From Hexactinellida sp. DTS-2022 (taxonomy: Eukaryota > Porifera > Hexactinellida): a stretch of DNA of 64,000 nucleotides. Location of the stretch: assembly GCA_028753945.1 (NCBI GenBank), contig JAPNXP010000001.1:15180501-15244500 (forward strand), in the 5' to 3' direction. A model generated the notes under the pieces. It was given only the letters and a program-made list of their open reading frames with translations. It made no database searches and had not been told where the DNA came from. The translations under genes and the position numbers were made by a program. Below, piece by piece: positions 49,006 through 59,680 of this stretch. Each line of letters begins with the position of its first letter. Position 1 is the first letter of the stretch.

Positions 49006-50880
49006 GTGTATAGTAGTTGTGTAGAGCTCAAGAATAAATTTTGTTCAAGAATGTCGGATAATAATTTTCCAAATACTAAACTGTTCAAGACGGAAGCTGA
49101 GCGAAAGCGCTCAATGCGTGAGAATGAGACTCCTGGCGAAAGAGCTCTCCGTCTTGAGAAGCAACGAGAGCGGCAAACCTCTCGAAGACTGACGCAGTCT
49201 GACGCAGAGACTGCTATGCGCTTGGAGTACCAGCGCGAACGCCAGGAGGCCCTCAGACAAAGTGAGTCTGAGGCCGAATCAGCTGATCGCTTGGAGTACA
49301 AGCGCAAACACCAGGGGGTCCTCAGACAAAGTGAGTCTGAGGCTGAATCAGCTGATCGCTTGGAGTACAAGCGCATACACCAGGAGACCCTCAGACAAAG
49401 TGAGTCTGAGGCCGAATCAGCTGATCGCTTGGAGTACCAGCGCAAACACCAGGGGGTCCTCAGACAAAGTGAGTCTGAGGCCGAATCAGCTGATCGCTTG
49501 GAATACAAGCGCATACACCAGGAGGCCCTTAGACAAAGTGAGTCTGAAAATGAGCGAATTGTTCGTTTGAAGTCCCGGACTCTGTTGTATGAGACGAGCA
49601 AGACTCTCCAATCTAAGAGGTACCTCAATTTAGCCAGATCACAAATCTCTTCTGAGGTTAGTGATGGTTTGGTTGATGAACATTCATTAGGTAGTATGTC
49701 CTATAATTGTTCAATTTGTGATGCTAAGTTTTGGGAGAGTGAAAAGCTTTCCACCAGTACGAAAGCATGTGCAAAGTTTTCCCTCTGTTGCGGAGAGGGC
49801 AAGGTAGTTCTTCCCTCCTTAGATAAGCTTCCTGAGTTGTTAGGCCATCTGCTCACAGCTGCTGATAGCAGAGGCAAGTACTTCAGGAGCCACATACGAG
49901 CATACAACTCAAGCCTTGCGTTTTGTTCCCTCGGAGCAAATATCGACAAAGAGCTTGCTAATGCTAGACGTGGTGTATATACCTTCCGTATTCAGGGCGT
50001 TGTGCACCATTACATTGGAAGTTTGCTTCCAAATAGTGATGAGGCACCAGTTTTTGCCCAGATTTACATCCACGACGGTACCGCAGAGGCTGAAGTGGAA
50101 AACCGTCAGAGACATCTAGGTGAGGCCGAACTTCCTGAGTTAAAGGCCTTGCAGCAAATGCTACATGAGGTTAACCCCTATGTCTCTCACTTCAAGCACG
50201 CAGTTGATCTAATGCGAGCACAAGGAGGAGTGGACATCAGGCTGATCATCAGAGCTGATGGTTGCCCAGACCCACGCCGATACAATGCTCCTTCTGCTCC
50301 TGAAATTGCAGTGCTGCTCCCTGGTGGAGGTTACTCTGAGGGAGTCGCAAACAGGGATATTGTGCTGCATGCCCACAGTGGTGGTCTCAAAAGGATCACA
50401 GAAACACACTGTGCGTATGACTCGCTGCATTATGTCTTACTGTTTCCCCTAGGAAATGATGGCTGGCACCTTGGTATCCCTCATAGCAGAGGTAGACGCG
50501 ATGTTACTGCACTGGAGTTCTATAGCTATCGCCTGATGCTCAGGGGCGGGCTTAACCACCTGCACCTCTCGGGAAGGCTGTTCCACCAGTATATCGTTGA
50601 TATGTACGCTAAGATTGAGCAGCAGCGACTCAACTACATTAAGCTCAATCAGCAGAAGATCCGAGTGGATCTGTATAGTGGATTGGCTGATGCTGTTGCC
50701 AAAGGAGACACTAATGCGACTGATTTGGGACGGAATATTATTCTACCCTCGAGCTATACCAACTCTCCGAGGCAAATGTTCCAACTTTATCAGGACGCAA
50801 TGACAATAGTGCGGAAATTTGGTAAGCCAGATTTATTCATTACATTTACTTTACATGTAATCCGCTTTGGGATGAAATAA
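49006..50880 (+). CDS. Helitron Rep/helicase, N-terminal part (frameshifted)
   Basis: Start at 49,006, or the in-frame ATG at 49,051, which better fits a basic, charged N-terminus. Residues about 60-185 are 23-aa repeats (SESEAESADRLEYKR..., 69-bp units) predicted to form a charged helix or coiled coil. Next comes a Cys-rich motif (CSIC about residues 235-238 and CCGEGK about 262-267), typical of Helitron proteins. From about residue 500 is the Helitron-like N domain (FYSYRLMLRGG, then YTNSPRQMFQLYQDAM and KPDLFITF). The frame is lost at a duplicated TTTAC (50,845-50,854) inside the highly conserved FTCNP-type motif and stops at 50,880. Less AT-rich than its neighbours, as expected for real coding sequence. 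Confidence 0.9.
   Translation: MYSSCVELKNKFCSRMSDNNFPNTKLFKTEAERKRSMRENETPGERALRLEKQRERQTSRRLTQSDAETAMRLEYQRERQEALRQSESEAESADRLEYKRKHQGVLRQSESEAESADRLEYKRIHQETLRQSESEAESADRLEYQRKHQGVLRQSESEAESADRLEYKRIHQEALRQSESENERIVRLKSRTLLYETSKTLQSKRYLNLARSQISSEVSDGLVDEHSLGSMSYNCSICDAKFWESEKLSTSTKACAKFSLCCGEGKVVLPSLDKLPELLGHLLTAADSRGKYFRSHIRAYNSSLAFCSLGANIDKELANARRGVYTFRIQGVVHHYIGSLLPNSDEAPVFAQIYIHDGTAEAEVENRQRHLGEAELPELKALQQMLHEVNPYVSHFKHAVDLMRAQGGVDIRLIIRADGCPDPRRYNAPSAPEIAVLLPGGGYSEGVANRDIVLHAHSGGLKRITETHCAYDSLHYVLLFPLGNDGWHLGIPHSRGRRDVTALEFYSYRLMLRGGLNHLHLSGRLFHQYIVDMYAKIEQQRLNYIKLNQQKIRVDLYSGLADAVAKGDTNATDLGRNIILPSSYTNSPRQMFQLYQDAMTIVRKFGKPDLFITFTLHVIRFGMK
50845..50854 (+). other. 5-bp tandem duplication causing frameshift
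   Basis: TTTAC occurs twice in a row. Counting one copy only, the two frames join exactly at the conserved TFTCNP position. The simplest reading is a small slippage duplication that inactivated the transposase. A minus-one ribosomal frameshift would add two residues and has no clear slippery heptamer. Confidence 0.8.
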
Positions 50881-53800
50881 CGAGTAGTCTTTTGCCTAAC
50901 CAGAAGGCTACTGATCGTCCCGATTTAATTGTTCGTGTTTTTAAACAAAAGCTAAGGGAATTACTAGATGACATTCTTAAGAAACATGTTCTTGGTAAAA
51001 CCGTTGCACACGTCTACACAATTGAATTTCAGAAGCGTGGTCTTCCGCATGCTCATATATTGGTGATCTTAGCTGATGATTGCAAACCACGTGACCCTTC
51101 TGATTACGATAAGATTGTGTGTGCTGAACTTCCTGATCCTGATCTCAATCCGAGATTGCATCAAATTGTGAAGCGCTGTATGTTACATGGCCCATGTGGT
51201 ACTGCAAAGAAGGCTGCTGTTTGTATGCGCAATGGTTCATGTGCTAAACAATACCCAAAGAAATTCTCTGACGTTACTACCACCACTAAGGATGGTTACC
51301 CATTGTATCGGCGCAGAGATAACTCCCGTACTGTAGAGGTAGCAGGCATGAAGCTTGACAATCGCTGGGTTGTACCATATAACCCATACCTTTTGTTAAA
51401 GTATAATGCTCACATTAACGTTGAAATTTGCAGCACAGTTAGAGCAGTTAAGTACCTCTATAAGTATGTCTATAAAGGCCATGACCGAGCCATTATCGAG
51501 TTCCAGTCGGGTGATCACACGGATAAACCCCGGAAGGTAGACGAAGTATCTAATTATGTGGAAGCTCGGTATATATCTGCATGTGAGGCTTGCTATAGAA
51601 TATTTTCTTACGATCTCCATGCTAATCTGCCACATGTGATGAGGTTAGCTCTTCATCTTGAAAATCAGCAATCTGTCGTTTTTCGAGATGACGCTGATAT
51701 TGAGGATGTGTTAAGTGTAGAAAAAAATTCCACTTTAACAGGATGGTTTCTAGCTAACCAAAAATTTCCATCTGCTCTGCCAATCTCTTACTTAGATTTT
51801 CCTGAATATTTTGTATGGGATAAAACTAAGCGAGAATGGAAGCCGCGAGTTAAGGGACACGGTAAGATGGTTGGTCGAGTGTTTTCTGCTCATCCAACTG
51901 AGGGAGAGCGATTCTACTTGAGAATTCTGTTGAATCACGTCACTGGCTGTACCAGCTTTGAGGCTATTCGTACTCTTCCTGACGGAACTGTTTGTGGTAC
52001 CTTCAAGGAGGCCGCATGCCACCGCGGATTGCTGGAAGATGATAGCGAATATGATATGTGTTTGGATATGGCTGCTTCGTGGCATATGCCTCCACAGTTA
52101 CGTCATCTATTCGTTACCATTCTACTCTATAACGAACCATGTAATCCTGCGGCACTTTGGGAAAAGTATAAATTTGCATTTTCTGATGACTTTCTGCATC
52201 GTGCTAGAAAGTCTGTGCCCGATATTGAGGTCGATGAGCACATACTTAATGCTGTATTAGTGGATATTGATAAGCGTTTGCAAAACCAGGGTAAATCTCT
52301 AGCAGATTTCCCTGGGATGCCAATACCCATTCACACCAGAAGTCCATACGAGGAGGCTCTTATAATTCAGAGAGAATTAGATTATAACGTTGATGAGCAG
52401 CTAGCAATAGTTGTTCATGATGTTCCTTCTCTTAATTCTGATCAGCTTAGTGTATTTACCTCTATAATAGCAGCGGTAAATGATCCTGAGCAGTATCCCA
52501 AAATATTCTTTGTAGATGGTCCCGGGGGCACAGGGAAGACATTCCTTTATAATATACTTTTGGCTCAAGTTCGCTCGAAGAGTCAAATTGCCCTTGCGTT
52601 AGCTAGCAGTGGCATAGCCGCTCTCCTCCTCGCAGGAGGGCGGACTGTCCACTCTAGGTTGAAAGTTCCCATTGATATCAATGAGTTATCTGTATGTAAC
52701 ATTTCGAAACAGAGTGCTTTGGCACAGCTAATTAAGCGTACAAAACTTTTGGTATGGGATGAAGCGTGCATGTCAAATAAGCATGTAGCTGAGTGTGTTG
52801 ATCGCAGTTTGAGGGATATATGTTCCTGTGATCTCCCCTTTGGTGGAAAAGTTATGGTTTTTGGAGGCGACTTCCGTCAGATACCCCCTGTGGTTAAGCA
52901 TGGGTCGAGAGCCGAAGTGGTCTCTTCCTGTCTGAACAGGTCATATCTCTGGCGTTATGTTAAAGTAATGAAGCTAACTATAAATATGCGCCTCCAAACA
53001 TTATTGTCACAAGATGCCCTCGAGGTCAGTAAATTTTCCAACTTTTTATTGAGAGTGGGAGAAGGTACTGAACCTGAGGATGACAATCAAATGATTCACA
53101 TAGATAACAGATTTGTAGTACCAGGTGATTCCATTACAGACTTGGTTACTTCAGTCTATGGTGATATAAATGTAAATTATGCTGATCGTGATTATGTAAG
53201 TCAAAAAATTATTCTGTGTCCTAAAAATGATACAGCTGATTTAATAAACGATTACGTAATTCATCAGCTTCCTGGTGATGGTATAACTCTGTTGAGCGCA
53301 GATTCTGTAGAAGGTTCTGCTGCAGTAAATTTTCCAAATGAGTTTTTAAATTCCATCACTCCTAACGGTATGCCTCCTCATCGGCTATTCTTGAAATTGT
53401 TTGCGACTGTAATTCTATTGCGTAACCTTGATCCCGATGAGGGTCTTTGTAATGGTACTCGGTTGATTATTAGAGCATTCTCAAACCGAGTAATTGACGC
53501 AGAGATCGCAACTGGTACAAACAAGCATAAGCGAGTGTTTATACCACGAATTATATTGACTTCTTCTGAGTCTGAACTTCCATTTATTCTCAGAAGGAGG
53601 CAGTTTCCAATCCGCTTAGCCTATTGTATCACAATTAACAAAGGGCAAGGTCAGAGTTTGGATACCGTTGGTCTATATCTGCCATCCCCTGAAGCCATTT
53701 TTAGTCATGGCCAACTCTATGTTGCATTGAGTAGAGTTAAAAATCCATTGGGACTCAAAATAATGGTATGTGGAACTGACAAATCAAAATCTGGGGAAGT

Positions 53801-54779
53801 TTGGATTAGAAATGTAGTCTATAGGGAAGTTTTTAAATCCTCTTCTCAAATTGAGCCCATAGAAGACATAGATGAAATATGTTCTCTATTGAATGAAACA
53901 TTCCCAAGTTCCCAATTGACAATGACTCCTTTGCCTGAGGCTATTGCTCCTGCAAAGAGAGAGTCTGTCCCAAATATATCTGATGGCAAAGGAAAAATCA
54001 TGAAACTTTTTGAGTTTAATGACAGTACTATTAGCCCATTGGAAGTTATAGACAAAATGGTTATAGCTGAATACACTGTATCACCATTATCAGATCGTGA
54101 ATGTATATTTGATGCAATAATTCGAGATCCATTCGATTTGTCAGAGTCTTTTCTCAATGGTACGGTCAATAATCTTACTATCCCAATGCGGCAGAAGATT
54201 GCGCATTGTATTGGATTACACGAGATACTAATTTTACCTATTCGTGAGACTCGAGGTGCAGTAAGCAATTATTACACCTCACTTAAAGCACAACTGACAA
54301 CATATTTTGGTCAGAATGTTTCAGTGTATAATGTTCAACCAGATGGTAACTGTTTGTACCGTACTCTATCTCATATAATATTTGGCACTGAAATTTTTTT
54401 CGAGATATTAAAGAACAATCTAATTAATACATTCATTACCAGTACCCACCATCACTACAATGTTATGCGCACATCTGGCATACACAGTGAGCAGGAATTG
54501 CATGAACATATTAACGCTATTTCTGCACCCAATGCTTGGGGTACAAATGTTGAACTTAATATGTTAGCCGCCTTGGCTGGAATTGACATATTATCAGTTG
54601 ACTGTACTCATGTCAACTCAATGTATTGGAACATTCTCCCTAACTATTTACACAATAAGTTAGACACTCCTATTGAATGTGATCCGATTTTTAATGCACA
54701 GAAAGTCAGTATTTTACATCATAGACTTAGCAGCCGTCTAGAAGGAAATGAACATTTTGATTCCTTCTTTTTTGCTTAG
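50855..54779 (+). CDS. Helitron Rep/helicase/OTU, C-terminal part
   Basis: Continues the transposase after the frameshift; the first Met of this frame is at 50,892. Counting from it: the HUH-type nuclease motif LPHAHI is at about residues 51-56, and the tyrosine motif YLYKYVYKG (Y190 and Y194 as a Y-x3-Y pair) at about 188-196. PIF1-like superfamily 1 helicase motifs follow: Walker A GPGGTGKT about 543, Walker B WDEAC about 620, GGDFRQIPP about 655, NKGQGQSLD about 914 and the final YVALSRV. The C-terminal ~150 residues look like an OTU cysteine protease: DGNCLYRT with the candidate nucleophile Cys near 1152, and a terminal HFDSF with a candidate His. Role: rolling-circle-like transposition in the nucleus. 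Motifs look intact, but without correction of the frameshift no full-length protein is made. Confidence 0.92.
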
Positions 54780-55328
54780 TAATGTTTCATCGCAATGATA
54801 AATATTACGTCGGCTGCTTACAGTTCAGGCTCTCTAAGGCAGAACTAGCGCCCTTCTATATGAGTTCATAAGATGAGTTCATTCTTTCAATCTAAGAAAA
54901 TACTTCTAATATCTTTTGATACTCATCATTTTTTTCAATCCGGTAGCTCTAAGGAATCTTGCTGTGCGACGCTTTCAGATATTGTCTGATTGTGGCGCCT
55001 CAGGTGAGACGTTTTAGGTAAGAATGACTGACCGTACTACTGAAGTAGTGCTAACATGACTTCCTATTTCTGGCTCCCAGTGCTGACACCTTCATAATGA
55101 TAGTACACACTATCATGATGATTGTGGCGCCTTATGATTCTATTTTAAGCTACTTTGTTTAAAATTGACAAAAAATTATCGAGCTTAAATTGACACGCAA
55201 TTAACCATATTGAATACTAAACACATGTGTACGTCTATCATCTACTATTTTTGAAAATATCTTTCATCTACTATTTTCTCAATGAGTGGAGGTTTCTTGG
55301 AATTTTATTTGGTGAGTATATACTTTTA
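54780..55328. other. Helitron 3' region with hairpins
   Basis: AT-rich, no gene seen. Hairpin GTACTACT/AGTAGTGC at 55,034-55,051. A 12-bp stem with one mismatch and loop ACAC lies at 55,093-55,120. A 14-bp direct repeat TGATTGTGGCGCCT occurs at 54,987-55,000 and 55,119-55,132. Any of these could mark the Helitron 3' end or a small nested insertion. Confidence 0.4.
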
Positions 55329-55330
55329 TA

Positions 55331-55823
55331 TGTATTGTTAATTAATACTTCAGATATTAATTCCTTATAATTTCCAAGACAATCAACAATACTTTAATTG
55401 GACATCTATTAATTGGGATCAAGAGATGACCAATCATGATCAATGATTCATAATGCTACTCATTGGAATAGATTTGAAGACATATTAATGGTGAGAATGT
55501 AGAGATATTTAGTTTCACTATTTTAAACGTTGTTATAGATTAGTAACTTCACCATTTAAATCAACTAAACTTTCAGAATATGTATTGTTAATTAATACTT
55601 CAGATATTAATTCCTTATAATTTCCAAGACAATCAACAATACTTTAATTGGACATCTATTAATTGGGATCAAGAGATGACCAATCATGATCAATGATTCA
55701 TAATGCTACTCATTGGAATAGATTTGAAGACATATTAATGGTGAGAATGTAGAGATATTTAGTTTCACTATTTTAAACGTTGTTATAGATTAGTAACTTC
55801 ACCATTTAAATCAACTAAACTAA
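55331..55823. repeat. 250-bp direct tandem duplication
   Basis: Copy 1 begins at 55,331 and copy 2 at 55,581 with the same TGTATTGTTAATTAATAC start. They are virtually identical up to TCAACTAAACT. The TTAATTAATACTT core is related to the 85-bp satellite downstream. Confidence 0.92.
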
Positions 55824-55849
55824 CAGAATAGTTGGGATTTGGGAATAAT

Positions 55850-56720
55850 TTGCTCTGTTAACTTTGGTATTTAAGATTGGAGAATGATCTAGAATTCTGG
55901 TACCAGTGATTAGTCATTAATTAATAAATTCCTACATTGAGAGATTATTTCTTAAGATTAATTAGTTCTGTTAACTTTGGTATTTAATATTAGAGAATGT
56001 TTTATATCAGTTAATTAATACTTTAGACATTATTTCTTAAGATTAATTAGTTCTGTTAACTTTGGTATTTAAGATTAGAGAATGTTCTATATCAGTTAAT
56101 TAATACTTTAGACATTATTTCTTAAGATTAATTAGTTCTGTTAACTTTGGTATTTAAGATTAGAGAATGTTCTATATCAGTTAATTAATACTTTAGACAT
56201 TATTTCTTAAGATTAATTAGTTCTGTTAACTTTGGTATTTAAGATTAGAGAATGTTCTAGAACTTCTGGTACCAGTGATTAGTCATTAATTAATAAATTC
56301 CTACATTGAGAGATTATTTCTTAAGATTAATTAGTTCTGTTAACTTTGGTATTTAATATTAGAGAATGTTTTATATCAGTTAATTAATACTTTAGACATT
56401 ATTTCTTAAGATTAATTAGTTCTGTTAACTTTGGTATTTAAGATTAGAGAATGTTCTATATCAGTTAATTAATACTTTAGACATTATTTCTTAAGATTAA
56501 TTAGTTCTGTTAACTTTGGTATTTAAGATTAGAGAATGTTCTATATCAGTTAATTAATACTTTAGACATTATTTCTTAAGATTAATTAGTTCTGTTAACT
56601 TTGGTATTTAAGATTAGAGAATGTTCTAGAACTTCTGGTAGTACCAGTAATATAATAATTTATACTTTAGACATTATTTGTTCAAATAAATTAGTTCTGT
56701 TAACTTTTGGTATACATACA
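55850..56720. repeat. 85-bp satellite with 369-bp higher-order repeat
   Basis: TCTGTTAACTTTGG starts at 55,967, 56,052, 56,137, 56,222, 56,336, 56,421, 56,506, 56,591 and 56,696. Spacing is 85 bp except for a longer unit of 114 bp (with GGTACCAGTGATTAGTC), giving a 3x85 + 114 = 369-bp higher-order period. A relic continues at 57,500-57,655 after an intervening 780-bp segment. Confidence 0.92.
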
Positions 56721-57499
56721 GTAACATGGTTTAAATTTATTTCCCATTAGGTCTCCTAAATACCCTAAAGAAAGGCGTATCATCTAGAAACAGAATACAT
56801 AATACCAAGATGTTACTGAATTCAATCTCACGATGCATATCTGACTTTTGAAATTCACACAGGAGCTGACGATTTACTAAATAGTAGCCGAGTTGGATCT
56901 CAATAGTACAGATTGCATTGCAATATATTGAGTTGTATAAATTCCTAGGGTCTCAATTAATTATGCAAAATTTTGTACCCAATTTATAACAACCACTATT
57001 GTACATTATAGAATTACTGATTATATAGAAATGAATCGACTCTGTTATTATACTGTGCATCTAATAATTTATTTCCTATATCCAGGCTATATAATTTTAT
57101 TTCTGGACTTTGATAGTTGCAAAAATACCAGATATAGAAAGGGAAGCCTTTAATGATTTACATTTATTGCCTTGGTATGTACTCAATTTACAAAATAAAA
57201 ACGTGAAATATGTACGTACATTGCGACTGTTGTGAAACAAACACTCGCTGGCTACAATAGGATGGTACAAACATCATGTGGCTTTTTTTCCGGTGCAAAA
57301 CAGGTTGCGCTTAAGCCCACTATACACGGTGCAATATGTTTCGATTTAACCCATCAAATTCATGAATATTGAACAGCAACATGACAATATAGTAATGCAA
57401 CTGTTGCATCGTGTAATGTGGGATTTATTTCAGGTTTGCTTCAAATTCAATGTGCACAAAGATTTGGTAACGTGACTCTTAAGAGGCAGATAGATTATT
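56721..57499. other. Unique segment between satellite parts, with possible MITE
   Basis: No gene seen. At 57,316-57,422 an imperfect inverted repeat (CCCACTATACACGGTGCAA against CCCACATTACACGATGCAA read from the other end) encloses a ~105-bp element resembling a small MITE. No clear target-site duplication. Confidence 0.35.
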
Positions 57500-57765
57500 A
57501 ATTAGTTCTGATAACTTTGGTATTTAAGATTGGAGAATGATCAAGAACTTCTGGTACCAGTGATTAGTCATTAATTAATTAATTCATACTCTAGACATTA
57601 TTTCTTCAGATAAATTAGTTCTGTTAACTTTGGTATTTTCGATTAGAGAATCTTGATGCTTTTAGCGCCAAATATTTTCCTACTAGACTGTTAAACTTCA
57701 AATTAATATAAATACCTTGATTAATGTGTTATTAACTTAACAATTTTTATTTATTTTTCATATAC

Positions 57766-58173
57766 ATGGATGAGGAAAACCCAAAGGACACAAACCCTAA
57801 GGACACAAACCCAAAGGACACAAACCCAAAGGACACAAACCCAAAGGACACAAACCCAAAGGACACAAACCCAAAGGACCGAAAGCCAAACGGTAGAAAA
57901 AGGGGGAAGAGAGGCGGGCAAAAGAGGGGGGCAGCTGAAACTGCACTCCAATTTAAAAAAATTAAGATTTTAAATGACATTCTACAGGTATGGTTCTTTG
58001 CATATTATGCATTATCGTAATTTTTATGTGAATTTTAACATTTAGGGTAATACTCAAATCACGAATTTGAAATTGACTGTCGCATATAATGTTTCAAGTA
58101 AGTTTAACATTCAATTTATTGTTCATTATAATAATAACCAAACAATTATTATGTAAATTTCTATATAGCATAA
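57766..58173 (+). CDS. Small candidate gene, three exons, lysine/arginine-rich
   Basis: Exon 1 57,766-57,987 ends CAG/GTATGG in phase 0. Exon 2 58,046-58,097 is bounded by TTTAG and GTAAGT and stays open for 17 codons. Exon 3 would add one residue and a TAA at 58,171-58,173. Introns of 58 and 71 bp match the short intron size of the zinc-finger gene. The predicted 92-aa protein starts MDEENPKDTN, with seven near-perfect 15-bp NPKDT repeats, then a basic stretch RKRGKRGGQKRG that could act in nuclear targeting or DNA binding, then QFKKIKILNDILQ. No family recognised. It could also be a non-coding minisatellite. Confidence 0.35.
57776..57880 (+). repeat. 15-bp tandem repeat in exon 1 of candidate gene
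   Basis: About seven units of ACCCAAAGGACACAA encode NPKDT; the first differs by CTAAGG for CAAAGG. Confidence 0.9.
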
Positions 58174-58523
58174 CCAAGCAAGACCAGCATTTCAGAAAGC
58201 CTCCTCCTGATTATTATATGTTATTTACCAATTTATCAATTATATTATAACTTATTTGCTTAATTAATTGTATGTTTCCCTGTTGCAATTCAATTTATTA
58301 ATAAATCATTAATTACTCTCACTTTCAATTTAAGTGGCAGTTACTTCTCATTAATCGTTTATGAATATGTTCCACAAAGTATATAGATATACTTAAGCCA
58401 TCATACATGCAATATTTTGCAATTCCGTTGCAACATGTTGCATGAAAATAGTACACGCTCTGAAAAAGTCCTCTATTCAAATATACCAAAGTAAACAGAC
58501 CCCCAATTGGTGTAGTGAGGAGT
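58174..58523. other. Unique AT-rich stretch
   Basis: No gene identified. It contains the 14-bp perfect palindrome TGCAACATGTTGCA at 58,429-58,442. Confidence 0.4.
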
Positions 58524-58525
58524 AA

Positions 58526-58598
58526 GGCCGCACAGCGGCCGTTAACTTTAGGTGCGTAGCACCAATCCGTCGCAAAGCGACCGAGACCGAAGGGCTCG
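58526..58598. other. Chain of four GC-rich mini-hairpins
   Basis: GGCCGC-ACA-GCGGCC (58,526-58,540), GGTGC-GTA-GCACC (58,551-58,563), GTCGC-AAA-GCGAC (58,569-58,581), then CGAGACC-GAA-GGGCTCG (58,582-58,598, one A-G mismatch). All have 3-nt loops and short spacers, inside AT-rich DNA. Such chains are better known from organelle or bacterial repeats. Nature unknown. Confidence 0.75.
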
Positions 58599-58978
58599 TA
58601 TTTAAGAAATGCGGACGAATATCAAAGTAAAACAACTTATAATCTGAAGTATTGGACAGTGATGTACGTCAATGAATTTCTCAAAAATACTCAAGGATTT
58701 GAATTCTTCACTTTTTAAAGAAAATAGAAACATTACACATGCATTTTACATGAAACATTTTGTAAACTATTTCAAAATAGACAAGTTGATCTTAACCATT
58801 TTTAAGTAAGTCACTCTAAGATATTCCTACCTGCCGATGGATTAGAGAAAAGGAAGGCTTAAACACAATTTATTAACAGTCGGGTGTTAATACAAATAAT
58901 AAAGAATTATGCACAAAATCAATATAATAATTATAAAACAGGAGAGAGGTACCACCCTAAGAAACAAGAAAATTGACG
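58599..58978. other. Unique segment before right minisatellite
   Basis: No supported gene. A 45-codon ORF (58,672-58,809, MNFSKILKDL...) is noted but has no supporting feature. Confidence 0.3.
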
Positions 58979-59295
58979 TAAAGGGGACGAATGGACCTGA
59001 ACGTGACGAATGGACATGAACGTGACGAATGGACATGAACGGGTCGAATGGACCTGAACAGGACGAATGGACCTGAACGGGACGAATGGACATGAACGGG
59101 ACGAATGGACATGAACGTGACGAATGGACATGAACGGGTCGAATGGACCTGAACAGGACGAATGGACCTGAACGGGACGAATGGACATGAACGTGACGAA
59201 TGGACATGAACGGGTCGAATGGACCTGAACAGGACGAATGGACCTGAACGGGACGAATGGACCTGAATAGGACGAATGGACCTGAACGGGACGAA
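58979..59295. repeat. 19-bp minisatellite array M7
   Basis: Same 19-bp repeat and same orientation as the left arrays, with the GGACATGAACGTGACG variant frequent here. It ends in AATTAACAAAATATAC, exactly the boundary used by spacers S1-S4. Confidence 0.9.
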
Positions 59296-59602
59296 TTAAC
59301 AAAATATACAAGTTAAATTTGTCATATATTTATTTCGCAGCGCAATCTACACAATAGCCATAACTAAGCCTGGAAAAAACCAATAGTTCAAATTACATGC
59401 AACATCAGGCGAGCACCAGGGATAAATATTATCGACAAATGGGGAGAGGAAATCACTCCTGTTCAAACAATACATAGTAGTATATAAATAATGAATTAAT
59501 GTAAATAGTACAAGTGCGGTATATAGCTGTGTGGTATATTTAATTAAAATCAAATAAATACAAACAAAGGAATATGACAAACTGAGAAAATAAGTAATTC
59601 GG
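59296..59602 (+). pseudogene. Deleted gene-tail spacer S8
   Basis: Starts like S1-S4, including TTTATTTCGCAG. It then jumps to the GCCTGGAAAAAACCAATAG part and to the common CAAACTGAGAAAATA end. The relic exon is missing. Confidence 0.6.
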
Positions 59603-59680
59603 GACAGGACGAATGGGTACGGGACGAATGGACCTGAACGGGACGAATGGACCTGAACGGGACGAATGGACTTGATGGGA
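59603..59680. repeat. 19-bp minisatellite array M8 (short)
   Basis: About four units between spacers S8 and S9. Confidence 0.85.

Larger units (their letters stand above)
47920..55120 (+). mobile_element. Helitron (3' end not fixed)
   Basis: The 5' end is inferred from TCTATATTATTAAATCTCG preceded by A, resembling TC-starting Helitron termini, followed by a TGTGTGTTTGT tract. The element holds a 142-bp tandem array and then a single transposase gene in two frames. No unambiguous CTRR end with an upstream hairpin was found. Two hairpins after the gene are candidates (55,034-55,051; 55,093-55,120), so the end given is provisional. The insertion splits exon 2 of the zinc-finger gene. Confidence 0.6.

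Noticed and set aside
49262..49570. Overlapping plus-strand frame MSLRPNQLIAWSTSAN...
   Set aside because: Alternate-frame shadow of the 69-bp coding repeat of the Helitron protein.
50845..50892. Programmed ribosomal frameshift in the Helitron gene
   Set aside because: An exact TTTAC tandem duplication explains the shift and restores the conserved motif; no slippery heptamer is present.
53846..54268. 140-codon minus-strand ORF
   Set aside because: Antisense to the Helitron helicase-OTU linker; no independent support.
58672..58809. 45-codon ORF MNFSKILKDL...
   Set aside because: Short, AT-rich, no domain, no splice or promoter context; could be chance.
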